In this document: in pieces, positions 34,028 to 43,700 of the stretch
Layout of the letters: each line of letters opens with the position of its first letter
Position numbering within the stretch: the first letter of the stretch is position 1
Assembly: GCF_003148495.1 (NCBI RefSeq)
Contig: NZ_QGGH01000008.1
Location: 124,001-188,000, forward strand
Length of the DNA: 64,000 bases
Source: Mesorhizobium loti
GTDB taxonomy: Bacteria; Pseudomonadota; Alphaproteobacteria; Rhizobiales; Rhizobiaceae
Reading direction: 5' to 3'
Position numbers and translations under genes: made by a program
The notes under the pieces: model-generated
Told to the model about the DNA's origin: nothing
Databases searched by the model: none
The model's input: the letters and a program-made list of their open reading frames with translations, nothing else

Positions 34028-35509
34028 ATGGACATGGACCAGGCTGTCGATAGTCAGACGGTGGTGAAGGCCGACGCGCCTCTCAGCGAAAGCGAAAAGA
34101 ACGCCATCATCGGTGGCGTACTCCTGTCGATGCTTCTGGCCGCTCTTGACCAGACCATCGTCGCGCCGGCGATGCCGACCATGGCGCGCCTGCTCGGCCA
34201 TGCCGAATATCTGCCGTGGATCGTGACCGGTTACCTATTGACCGCCACCGCGATGGCGCCGCTCTATGGCAAGATATCGGACGTTTATGGGCGCCGGCCA
34301 ACGATTTACGCGGCAATCCTCATCTTCCTTGCCGGATCCCTGGTCAGCGCCATGGCGCCTAACATGCTGGTCCTGATCGTCGGCCGTGCGATCCAGGGCG
34401 CCGGTGGCGGCGGCCTGTTTGCGCTGGCGCAGACCGTGATCGGTGACCTCGTGCCGCCGCGCGAGCGCGCGCGTTACTCGGCCTGGATTGCGGGAACCTG
34501 GGCGGTCGCCAGCATCGCAGGCCCGCTTTTGGGCGGCACCTTCGCCGAGCATCTGCACTGGTCACTGATCTTCTGGATCAACATCCCGCTTGGTCTCGTC
34601 GCCATGGCCATCATCAACAAGCCATTGAGAAAGCTGCCGATCGCGGCAAAACACCATCGCATCGATGGGCTCGGCGCGCTGCTGCTTGTCGCGGCCACCG
34701 CCTTGCTGTTGCTGGCGTTGAACTGGGGTGGCAGCGAATATCCGTGGCTGTCACGCGAGATCTTCGGGCTGCTCGCCTGTTCGGCGGTCATCTGGAGCGC
34801 CTTTGCGTTGCGGCTGCTGCGCGCGGCCGAACCGCTGATCTCGCTCGAAGTGCTTGGCAACCCCATCGTCCTTGCCGGCACGTTGTCGTTGTTCCTGCTG
34901 CAGGCCGCCAATATCGGGCTCGCGGTCTACCTGCCGGTCTACTTGCAGTCCATCCTCGGGCTTTCGGCCAGTGAATCGGGAACCGCCATGCTTGGGCTCA
35001 TGCTCGGCACCGTTGCGGGCGCGACATTCAGCGGCCGCACGATTGCCCGGGTCGTTCACTACAAGCGGATCGCGATGGTAGGGGTGACCTTCGCCATCCT
35101 GTGCCTCGGCATACTCAGCCTGGTGGCGGGGCATGCTTCGCTGCTGATCGTCGAGATCCTGACGACCTGCATCGGCTTGGGCAGCGGCACGACATTTCCG
35201 GTCGCCACCGTGTCGGTTCAGAATGCCGTCGACCAGGCCCATCTCGGTGTCGCCACCGGCGTACTGACCTTCCTTCGCTCTTTGGGCAGCGCGCTTGGCG
35301 TCGCCATCCTTGGTGCGGTCGCGCTCGGCTACGGCCTGCCGCTTGCTGGAGAAGGCACCCAGGCGGCCAGCACCGCCGTCGAGGCCCTGGCATTCGTGAT
35401 GATCTTCTTCACCGCGGCAGCGATGCTGGTCATGGCGCTCGTCGCGCTGGTGCTGATGCCGGAAAAGCCGCTGCGCGGCCATCCCGAGGCTCCGGTGCTG
35501 GCTGACTGA
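34028..35509 (+). CDS. MFS multidrug-type exporter, DHA2 family
   Basis: A 493-residue protein with about 14 membrane helices. The first conserved helix contains LLAALDQTIVAPAMPTMARL (helix 1 with the DQTIV motif D1 of the DHA2 family), then YLLTATAMAPLYGKISDVYG and RAIQGAGGGGLFALAQTVIG. It should export drugs or metabolites using the proton gradient. ATG 34028 opens MDMDQAVDSQ; the region 33817-34027 before it holds no other gene. A palindromic hairpin (35519-35560) follows the stop. Confidence 0.88.
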   Translation: MDMDQAVDSQTVVKADAPLSESEKNAIIGGVLLSMLLAALDQTIVAPAMPTMARLLGHAEYLPWIVTGYLLTATAMAPLYGKISDVYGRRPTIYAAILIFLAGSLVSAMAPNMLVLIVGRAIQGAGGGGLFALAQTVIGDLVPPRERARYSAWIAGTWAVASIAGPLLGGTFAEHLHWSLIFWINIPLGLVAMAIINKPLRKLPIAAKHHRIDGLGALLLVAATALLLLALNWGGSEYPWLSREIFGLLACSAVIWSAFALRLLRAAEPLISLEVLGNPIVLAGTLSLFLLQAANIGLAVYLPVYLQSILGLSASESGTAMLGLMLGTVAGATFSGRTIARVVHYKRIAMVGVTFAILCLGILSLVAGHASLLIVEILTTCIGLGSGTTFPVATVSVQNAVDQAHLGVATGVLTFLRSLGSALGVAILGAVALGYGLPLAGEGTQAASTAVEALAFVMIFFTAAAMLVMALVALVLMPEKPLRGHPEAPVLAD

Positions 35510-35518
35510 CAAAAGACG

Positions 35519-35561
35519 TGAAGCGCGTCGGCTGCATTTGATTCAAAGCGACGCGTTTCAG
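35519..35561. repeat. Degenerate palindromic element between convergent genes
   Basis: Arms TGAAGCGCGTCG and CGACGCGTTTCA pair with a single mismatch around a loop of about 18 bases that includes ATTCAAA. It resembles the right half of the composite element at 57760-57805 and lies between the stops of the MFS gene and the reductase, its right arm covering the reductase stop codon. It could also act as a transcription end for both. Confidence 0.6.
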
Positions 35562-36592
35562 GAAGCTTCCACCACGCCGAGCTTCTTCTGCAGGCTGGTC
35601 GAGGAGGTCGTATACTGGAAGACGATACGCTCGCCGGGGCTGATGACGCGCTTGGCGGCCTGCGCCATCAGCGCCACCTCGTGGAAGCCCGATAGGATCA
35701 GCTTCAGCTTGCCCGGATACCAGTTGATGTCGCCGACCGCGAAAATGCCTGGCACCGATGTCTGGAACTTCTCGGTATCGACCGGAATGAGGTTCTCGTG
35801 AAGATTGAGGCCCCATTCTGCGATCGGGCCGAGCTTCATGGTCAGGCCGAAGAACGGCAGCATGCGCGTGCAAGGCACCTCGACATCGCCGTCCGGCCCC
35901 TTGATGGTGGCCGATGACAGCTGGCCGTCGGCGCCGGTCAATCCGGTCACTTGCCCGACTTGGAAATGCAGCTGCTTCATCTCCTGCATGGCATACATCT
36001 TGTTGACGCTGTCGGGCGCCGCGCGGAATTCGGGCCGCCGGTGCACCAGCGTCACGCTCCTTGCCACCGGCTGCAGGTTGAGCGTCCAGTCGAGCGCCGA
36101 GTCGCCGCCGCCGACAATGACAAGGTCGTGGCCGCGAAAATCCTCCATCCTGCGCACCGAATAGAAGACACTCTTGCCTTCATAGGGCTCGATGCCCGGG
36201 ATCGGCGGACGCTTGGGCTGGAAGGAGCCGCCGCCGGCGGCAATCACCACCACCTTGGCCTCGAACACCTCATTCTCGTCGGTGGTGACGCGAAAACTGC
36301 CGTCCTCCAGCTTTTCCAGGCTGGAAACCATGCGGTTGTAGGTGAAATCGGGTTTGAACGGCGCGATCTGCTCGAGCAGTTTGTCGACCAACCCCTGCGC
36401 CGAGATCGAAGGCCAGCCTGGAATGTCGTAGATCGGCTTTTCCGGATAGAGTTCCGCGCATTGGCCGCCTGGCCGGTCGAGAATGTCGATCAGGTGGCAC
36501 TTCATGTCGAACAGGCCGAGTTCGAACACGGCGAAGAGGCCGACAGGCCCTGCCCCGACAATAAGCACGTCTGTCTTGGTGATGTCGGTCAT
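35558..36592 (-). CDS. Ferredoxin/flavodoxin-NADP reductase, thioredoxin-reductase-like type
   Basis: A 344-residue two-domain flavoprotein: FAD motif VLIVGAGPVGLFAVFELG at about residue 8, NADPH motif VIVGGGDSALDW at about 155, and GIFAVGDINWYPGKLKLILS near the C-terminus. It lacks the CxxC disulfide of thioredoxin reductase, as in the bacterial TrxR-like ferredoxin-NADP reductase family. ATG 36592 follows GCGAGG by nine bases; the longer open frame has no such site. It is next to a ferredoxin gene, which is a plausible electron partner. Confidence 0.88.
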   Translation of the reverse strand: MTDITKTDVLIVGAGPVGLFAVFELGLFDMKCHLIDILDRPGGQCAELYPEKPIYDIPGWPSISAQGLVDKLLEQIAPFKPDFTYNRMVSSLEKLEDGSFRVTTDENEVFEAKVVVIAAGGGSFQPKRPPIPGIEPYEGKSVFYSVRRMEDFRGHDLVIVGGGDSALDWTLNLQPVARSVTLVHRRPEFRAAPDSVNKMYAMQEMKQLHFQVGQVTGLTGADGQLSSATIKGPDGDVEVPCTRMLPFFGLTMKLGPIAEWGLNLHENLIPVDTEKFQTSVPGIFAVGDINWYPGKLKLILSGFHEVALMAQAAKRVISPGERIVFQYTTSSTSLQKKLGVVEAS

Positions 36593-36675
36593 GCGATGCG
36601 CCTCGCTGTGTGTTGTCGAGACACTGCATGAGCAATCCGCCGCTGCCAAGCAGCAGCCGGCAAAAAACCGGTGTC

Positions 36676-36996
36676 TCAGCCCTGGCGGGCGGGCACCCGC
36701 ACGACCAGACCGTCGAGCGCGTCGCGCACCTTGATCTGGCACGACAGCCGTGAGTTCGGCTGGACGTCGTAGGCGAAGTCCAGCATGTCCTCTTCCATCG
36801 CTTCCGGCTCGCCGACTTCAGCCGTCCATGCTTCGTCGACATAGACGTGACAGGTGGCGCAGGCGCAGGCGCCGCCGCATTCCGCCTCGATCCCGGGAAC
36901 GGCGTTGCGGATCGCGTTCTCCATGACCGTCGAGCCGTTCTCGGCGTCCATGTCGAAATGTGTGCCGTCATGGGCGATGAAAGTCAGCTTGGTCAT
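36676..36996 (-). CDS. [2Fe-2S] ferredoxin, adrenodoxin type
   Basis: A 106-residue ferredoxin with the cluster ligands Cys40, Cys46, Cys49 and Cys86 (C-x5-C-x2-C ... C), in AECGGACACATCHVYV. Such ferredoxins serve cytochrome P450, Fe-S assembly or ring-hydroxylating enzymes. It lies 83 bases upstream of the reductase gene on the same strand, so both could be one electron-transfer pair, although the gap allows separate control. Confidence 0.92.
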   Translation of the reverse strand: MTKLTFIAHDGTHFDMDAENGSTVMENAIRNAVPGIEAECGGACACATCHVYVDEAWTAEVGEPEAMEEDMLDFAYDVQPNSRLSCQIKVRDALDGLVVRVPARQG

Positions 36997-37107
36997 TTGT
37001 CACCTGAAGGGAGTCTCAGCCGAGATAATCACTCCGGCGAGCAAGTCAACTGCCGCGCGAAAGCGTCGCTCCGTGACGTTTTTCCGCAAACCGGGTTTGG
37101 CGTGGGA

Positions 37108-37476
37108 TCAGCGATTGATGGCGGCGATGAAATCGCGCACTTCGTCGATCAGCGTGCCGAGCCGTCTGAGCGTCTGGTTGTCTTCCGGCTGGTGCTCGAT
37201 CTCGGTGGCGCAATCGGCGATGGCAAAGGCACCGACACCCCGTGCCGAACCCTTCAGCCCATGCGCCAGCAGAAGCCGGTCCTTGATGTCGGCATCGAGT
37301 ATTTTGTCGCGCACCGACAGCGCCTGTTGTACAAACAGCGCCAGCACCTCTTGCTCGAGGCTGCGGTCGCCCATCGTCTGGCGGGCAAGGTGTGCCAAAT
37401 CGACCGGCCGTGACCGCCTTGGTCCGGATACGTCGCCCCCGGGCATTGAGAAGGCAATGCCGCTTTCGCCACGCAT
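37108..37476 (-). CDS. Stand-alone HPt phosphotransfer protein
   Basis: A 122-residue protein that reads as a single HPt domain: the acceptor His72 lies in LLLAHGLKGSARGVGAFAIA, which matches the family pattern H-x-L-K-G-x-x, followed by a four-helix bundle sequence. It passes phosphate between a kinase and a receiver in a His-Asp relay. A possible link with CckA (20 kb away) is only inferred; CckA normally uses ChpT, which is a different fold. CGGAG precedes the ATG. The gene is orphaned between ferredoxin and the giant coiled-coil gene. Confidence 0.82.
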   Translation of the reverse strand: MRGESGIAFSMPGGDVSGPRRSRPVDLAHLARQTMGDRSLEQEVLALFVQQALSVRDKILDADIKDRLLLAHGLKGSARGVGAFAIADCATEIEHQPEDNQTLRRLGTLIDEVRDFIAAINR

Positions 37477-37747
37477 GAACTCGAACTCCGTTTCTTCGAT
37501 CGCCCAAAAACCTAGGCGAATCCAATGGACAACGGGTTAATGAATGGCCCGGAAAAATGTTGCCAAAACGGCGCCCAAATCACGGTTGCGTTAACCTTAT
37601 ATTTAAAGTTTTACGTATCTCGCGGAATGCATGTTTTCTTTACCCCCCTGTGTCATTACGATACGAGGGGTCCATTTTCAGCCTCCTGCGCGTGGTACGA
37701 CAAACAGAATTATAAGCCCGCGGCAGCTAGTACAGGGTAGCGAAGGC
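37477..37747 (+). promoter_or_regulatory. Leader region of the growth-pole-ring gene
   Basis: A 271-base region with no gene, AT-rich between about 37580 and 37640 (GTTAACCTTATATTTAAAG), which is a plausible promoter for the giant polar gene. The TTAA pair there is eight bases apart, one off the TTAA-N7-TTAA spacing of CtrA sites, so cell-cycle control is possible but not supported strictly. Confidence 0.45.
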
Positions 37748-40700
37748 ATGGCAAAGAAACCAACGACGACGAGAACTCTCGACAGCGAAGTGGCCAGGGA
37801 ACTGGAAAAGGCGCTCGATCTCGACCTCAGCAATGATGTCGGCAGCGGCGACCTCGACATCGCGGCATCGATGGAGGATCTGGAAGCGCAGATATCCCAG
37901 GCCGCCGACGAGCTGGCGCGCGAGGGACGCAATCAGAAACCAGAGTCCGTGGTCAATCAGAGCCAAGTCCAGAACCAGGCCGCAAAACCCGCGCCAAAGG
38001 CCAAGCCTGCCGAGTTGCGCCCCGTGGAAACACGCAATGGCGCCCAGCCCGCGGGTTTCGCGCCGGCCAATGACGATCGCCAGAAGGACTACAAGACGCT
38101 CCTGCACAGCCTCAACAGGCGTGCCTCGAACACCATTTACTGGGTCGTTGCCTTCGTTTCGCTCGCCTGGTTCGCCGGCGCCGGTGGCTTGGCCAACCTC
38201 CTTTTCGGACCGAGCATCTGGAGAATCCGCACGCTCGACCAGTTCCTTGCCCGTCCGGAGCTGATCGGCCTGGCGGTCGCGGCGATCGTGCCCGTCATCC
38301 TGTTCTGGGCCTTCGCGGCAATGATTCGCCGGGCCCAGGAAATGCGCATCGCCGCCCAGTCGATGACCGAAGTGGCTTTCCGCCTGACCGAGCCGGAAAA
38401 CCTTGCCCAGGATCGCGTCATGATGATCGGCCAAGCCGTTCGTCGCGAGGTTGCAGCCATGGGCGAAGGCATCGAACGCACGCTTGCCCGTGCCGTCGAG
38501 TTGGAAACTCTGGTCCACAGCGAAGTCAACCAGATCGAACGCTCCTATTCCGAGAATGAATCCCGCATCCGTTCGCTGGTCGATGGGCTTGGCAGCGAGC
38601 GCGAAGCCGTCGTCACTCATGCCGAGCGCGTCCGCGCTTCGATCACCGGTGCGCACGAGACACTGAAGGATGAGATCGGGGCCGCCTCCGACATCATCCG
38701 CGACTCGATCCTCAATGCGTCGACCAAATTGTCGATGACGATCACCAATTCCGGCGACACGCTCATCGACCGCATCAACGAAAGCTCGATGTCGATCTTC
38801 GATTCGGTGGAAGGCCGGCTCGATTCGATCACCGACCGGCTGTCAACCTCGGGTGAGGCTTTCGCCAGCCTTCTCGACACCCGCATTGCCAAGCTGACGG
38901 ACACCACGGACGGCCTGACACGGTCGTTGACCGATCTGCTCGACGATCGCACCACCGGCATGGTGTCCCTGCTTGGCGGCGCGGCGCGCACCCTCAATTC
39001 CGAATTCGAGGCCAGCCTCAACGGCATCGAGCGGACGCTCGCCGAACGCGGCCAGGCGCTGATCAGCGAATTCCAGACCCGCGCCGAGGCGCTGGACACC
39101 GGAACGCAGAAGCTCAATGCGGCACTCGAGGCCCGCGCCCGCCAGATCAACGAGACGCTGGTCGAGCGCGCCCGCGAAATCGCCCACACCTTTGCCGAGA
39201 GCAAGGACACGCTGTCGGCGATGATCGATCAGGGCAAGACCCAGATCGGCGCCGACATGGCCGACATCGTCACCTCGACCTCCTCCATGCTCGAAGCCCG
39301 CGCCAGCGACTTCGCCGGACGCATGGAAGCCGCCCGTCACGTCGTATCGCGTTCGTTCGACAGCGACATCCAGCGGCTCGCCGACGCCCGCGTCGGCATC
39401 GAGGAAGCTGTCGAGAACCACAGCAGAAAACTGTCCGAAAGCCGCGAGCGCATGGCTGAGGCCATGCAGGCCGATCTGGCGAAGTTCGCCGAGGGCCGCG
39501 CCGGCATCGATGCGGCGGTGACCAACCAGGTGCAGAAGCTGGCCGAAGGCCGCAGCCTGATCTCGCGCGCCCTCGAAGAAGACCTGCGCAAGGTCAATGA
39601 ATCGCGGGCTGCCATCGATGCATCGCTCGGCAGCCATCTCGAAAGGCTGGAAGAAGGCCGCAACAGGCTCTCCACGGCCCTGAACGAAGACTCCGGGAAA
39701 CTGGTGCAAGCTCGTACGATCATTGATGAAATGGTCGCCGGGCATGTCGGAAAGCTCGCCGAGGGCCGCAACATTCTGTCGCGCGCCCTGGAAGCCGATC
39801 TCGGCAAACTGTCCGACAGCCGCGCCGGCATCGACGGTCTGGTCGCCGGTCAGGTCGAGAAGATCGCCGAGGGCCGCGCCGTGCTCGCCAAGGCGTTGGA
39901 AAACGATATCATCGGCATCAAGAGCCTCATCGAAACCCATTCCGCCAAACTGGCGGAGGACCGCACGCAGCTTTCCCATTCGCTCGACAACGATCTGTCC
40001 GGCATACGCGGCCTGATCGAAGGCCATTCGGGACGGCTGGCCGAGGACCGCAGCCTGCTGTCGCAGACCCTTGAAGCCGACCTTGCCAAGCTCGCCGAAA
40101 GCCGTTCCAGCATCGACGGTCTGGTCGCCGGTCAGGTCGAGAAACTGGCCGAGGGCCGCGACATTCTCAAGCGCGCGCTGGAATCCGACCTGAACACGAT
40201 CAAGGGCGTTATATCAAGCCAGTCGGACAAGCTGGCCGAGGATCGCGGGCAGCTTTCGCGGGTCTTGGAAACCGACCTGCAGAACGTGAACAGCGTCATC
40301 GCCGATCACATGAACAAGCTGGTTCAGGATCGCTCCGCCCTGTCCAAGGCCCTTGAGGATGACCTCGCCAAGCTCGCCGACAGCCGCTCCAGCATCGACG
40401 GGCTGGTCGCCGGTCAGGTCGAGAAGCTGTCCGAGGGCCGAGATATCCTGCGGCGCGCTCTGGAAGCCGACCTCAACGCGATCAAGGGCACCATTGCCGA
40501 CCAGTCGCAGAAACTGGTCGATGACCGGGCACAGTTCGCCCGGGCGCTCGAGGCTGATCTCGAAAGCGTCAACGGCTTGGTCAACAGCCATTCCGAACGG
40601 CTCGTCCAGGATCGTTCAACGCTGTCGAAAGCGCTCGAGGCCGACCTCGAAAACGTCAACGGTCTGATCAACAGCCATTCCGAACGGCTCGCACAGGATC

Positions 40701-43700
40701 GTTCGACCCTGTCGAGGTCACTTGAGGCCGACCTCGAAAACGTCGGCGGCCTTGTCAACAGCCACGCGGAAAGGCTTGTCCAGGAACGTTCGACCCTGTC
40801 GAAGGCGCTCGAGGACGATCTCGCCAAGCTGGCCGAAAGCCGCTCCAGCATCGACGGCCTGGTCGCCGGCCAGGTCGAGAAACTCGCCGAAGGCCGCGAC
40901 GTTCTCAAGCGCGCGCTGGAAGCCGATCTGGCCAAGTTGGCCGAAAGCCGCTCCAGCATCGACGGTTTGGTCGCCGGTCAGGTGGAGAAACTAGCCGAGG
41001 GCCGCGACATTCTCAAACGCGCCCTCGAAGCTGACCTGCAGAAGCTGACCGAAAGCCGCAGCGATATAGACGACGTCATTGCCGGACATGTCGGCAAGCT
41101 GTCCGAAGGTCGCAATATGCTGACCCGCGCGCTGGAAGACGATCTCGGCAAGCTCGCCGAGTCCCGCAGGGACGTCGACCGCTCGCTGTCGGGCCATATC
41201 GATCAGATCGCCGCCAGGAGCACCGATATCTCCGCGGCAATCGCCGGGGATGTCGAAAAGATCGAGCAGGCCTTCAGCCGTCAGACCGGCATCATCGAGG
41301 AACGCGCCGGCACCATGGAGCGTGCGCTTTCGACAGGTGTCGACAACGTCCGCGCCGTGCTCGAGAAGAGCGCCGTGTTTGTCGCCGGCGCCCTGCGCGA
41401 AAAGGTGCTGGAAGTCACCAGCACGCTACATGAGCAGGCCGGTGCGGCGTTCAGTGACGCCGACCGCAAGATCGCCGAGCGCGCCGAGCAGACCTCTGCC
41501 GCCTTGCTGGCGCGGGCCGAGGACATCGCCCGCACCTTCGAGGACGCCGATCGTCGACTGCACGCCCGTGCGGAAGATACGTCGAACGCCTTGCTTGCCC
41601 GCGCAGACGACACGTCCAGCTCGCTGCTGGCCCGTGCCCATGAAACCGCTGATCAGCTGGCTGCTCGCGCAAGTCAGATCGCCGGCACCTTCGAAGCGGC
41701 GGACCAGAAGCTCGCCGCCCGCGCCCAGGAAACCGCCGATCAGCTGACCGCCCGGGCTCAGGACACCGCCGACCATCTGGCAGCTCGTGCAAGCGAGATT
41801 GCCGGCACGTTCGATGCCGCCGACCAGAAGCTAGTCGCCCGCGCCATCGAGACGGCCCAGTCGCTGGCCGCGCGCGCCGGCGACATCCTGCGCAACTTCG
41901 AAGGCGCCGACCAGCGGCTCGGCATGCGCATCGGCGAATCGGCCGAAGCGCTTGCCGCGCGTGCATCGGACCTCGGTCGCATCTTCGATGCCGCCGACCA
42001 GCATTTGGTCTCGCGCATCGCCGAAGGTTCGGAAGCGCTGTCGAGCCGTGCCTCGGAAATCGGCCGCATCTTCGACGACGCGGATCAGCGTCTGATGTCG
42101 CGCATCGCCAACAGCACCACCACGATCGGCGAGCATGCCGAGACCATCGTCGGCGCCTTCGCCGATACCGAGCAAAGGGTCGCCGAACGTGCTAGGCGGA
42201 CCGGCCAGGAAATGGCCGTGCATGCCCGCGAAATCGAGCAGGCGCTTGCCGGCGCCGACGAGCGGCTCGCATCGAGCGCGGCAGCCGCCGCCGCCCGTGT
42301 CGAAGAGCAGATCTCAGGCGTCGAGAACCGCCTCGCCTTCACGGCCGAGACGATGGGCCAGAAGCTCAACGAGCAGGTGTCGAATGCCGAGGCGCAACTC
42401 GTCTCGCGCGCCAATGTCATCGCGGAGACCTTCACCGCGGTTGGCCAGCATATCGGCCAGAGCACCAACGATGCCGCCAAGACGATCGGCGCCAACACCC
42501 GTGAACTCAACACCATGCTCGCGGCACGTTCGGCCGAAATGTCGAAGATCCTCGACGAAACCGCACGGCCTTTGGTCGAGCGCTTCGCCCAGGGCGGTTC
42601 GGAACTGCAAAAGAGCATGGAAGAGGTCACCGAACGCGCCACCGAGAAGCTGCGCAGCGAGAATGCCGCACTTGTCGACGCTCTCGCCAGCCGCACCGCC
42701 GAAACCTTGTCGGCGGTCGAAGGCGCTCGCTCGTCGCTGTCCGACAGCGTCGCTGATCTCATCGGCCGCATGACCAAGTCCAGCTCGCAGCTCGGTCAGC
42801 TGATCGAGCAGGCCGCGGTCAATCTCGGCCAGGTCGATGAGCGCCTGAGCGGCAGCACGCAAAGCTTCGCCGCCACCACCGAGAAGGCTGCGCAGACCTT
42901 TGCCAGCTCGGCACGTCTGGTCGATTCGAACACCACAAGGCTGACGGAACTGTCGTCGTCCACCTTGCGCGAGGTCGCGTCGATCGCCACCAAGTTCGAC
43001 GAGCACAGCCGCCTGCTGTCCAGCGCTTCGGACCTGTTGAGCTCTGCCCAGAGCAACCTCGAGCACACGCTCGAAAGGCAGTCGTCGCTCGAAGACCTCG
43101 CCGTCGGCCTGGTCAAGAAGTCGGAAGATCTCGAAAGGGTCATGCGTTCGTTCGAAAATCTCGTCGGCCAGACGCTGCAGAACGCCGAAGGCAAGACGAT
43201 GGAGTCGGCCGACAAGATCCGCATCGCCATCACCGACGTCGTAGATTCGGCCACCAAGCGCTTCGCCGATGCGACCGAGGAGATGCGACGCACCGCGGGC
43301 TCGATCAAGAGCGAGCTCGACCTGACCCGCGCCGAGCTCAAGAAGGGCGTCATCGAGATGCCGGAAGAGGCAAAGGAATCGACCTCGGCCATCCGCCGCG
43401 CCGTTTCCGAGCAGATCAACGCCCTGAAGGAGCTTTCTGACATCGTTGCGAAGTCCGGCCGCGGCGGCGATGGGTCCGAGCCACGCAATCTGCGTCCCGC
43501 GCCGCAAGCGCCGGCCCCACGCGCCGCCGAGCCGCCGCGTCGCGCACCGGCTCCGCAGCCGGAGCTGCGCACGCCTCAGGCGCCCTTGGGCGGCCCTGCA
43601 TTGCGCGGCACGCTCGATCTTGAGCGTCCGGCCGAGACGGCACCGCGCCAGCGTCCAGACACCAACGCCCGCACGCCTCAGGGCGGCTGGGTGCGCGATC

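Noticed and set aside
37580..37640. CtrA box upstream of the polar-protein gene
   Set aside because: The two TTAA half-sites are eight bases apart, one more than the usual spacing, so I do not claim a site.
39360..41200. Regularly spaced DNA repeats as a possible CRISPR-like array
   Set aside because: The repeats are 108 and 87 bases, stay in frame, and encode helical protein units; no short repeat-spacer pattern exists.
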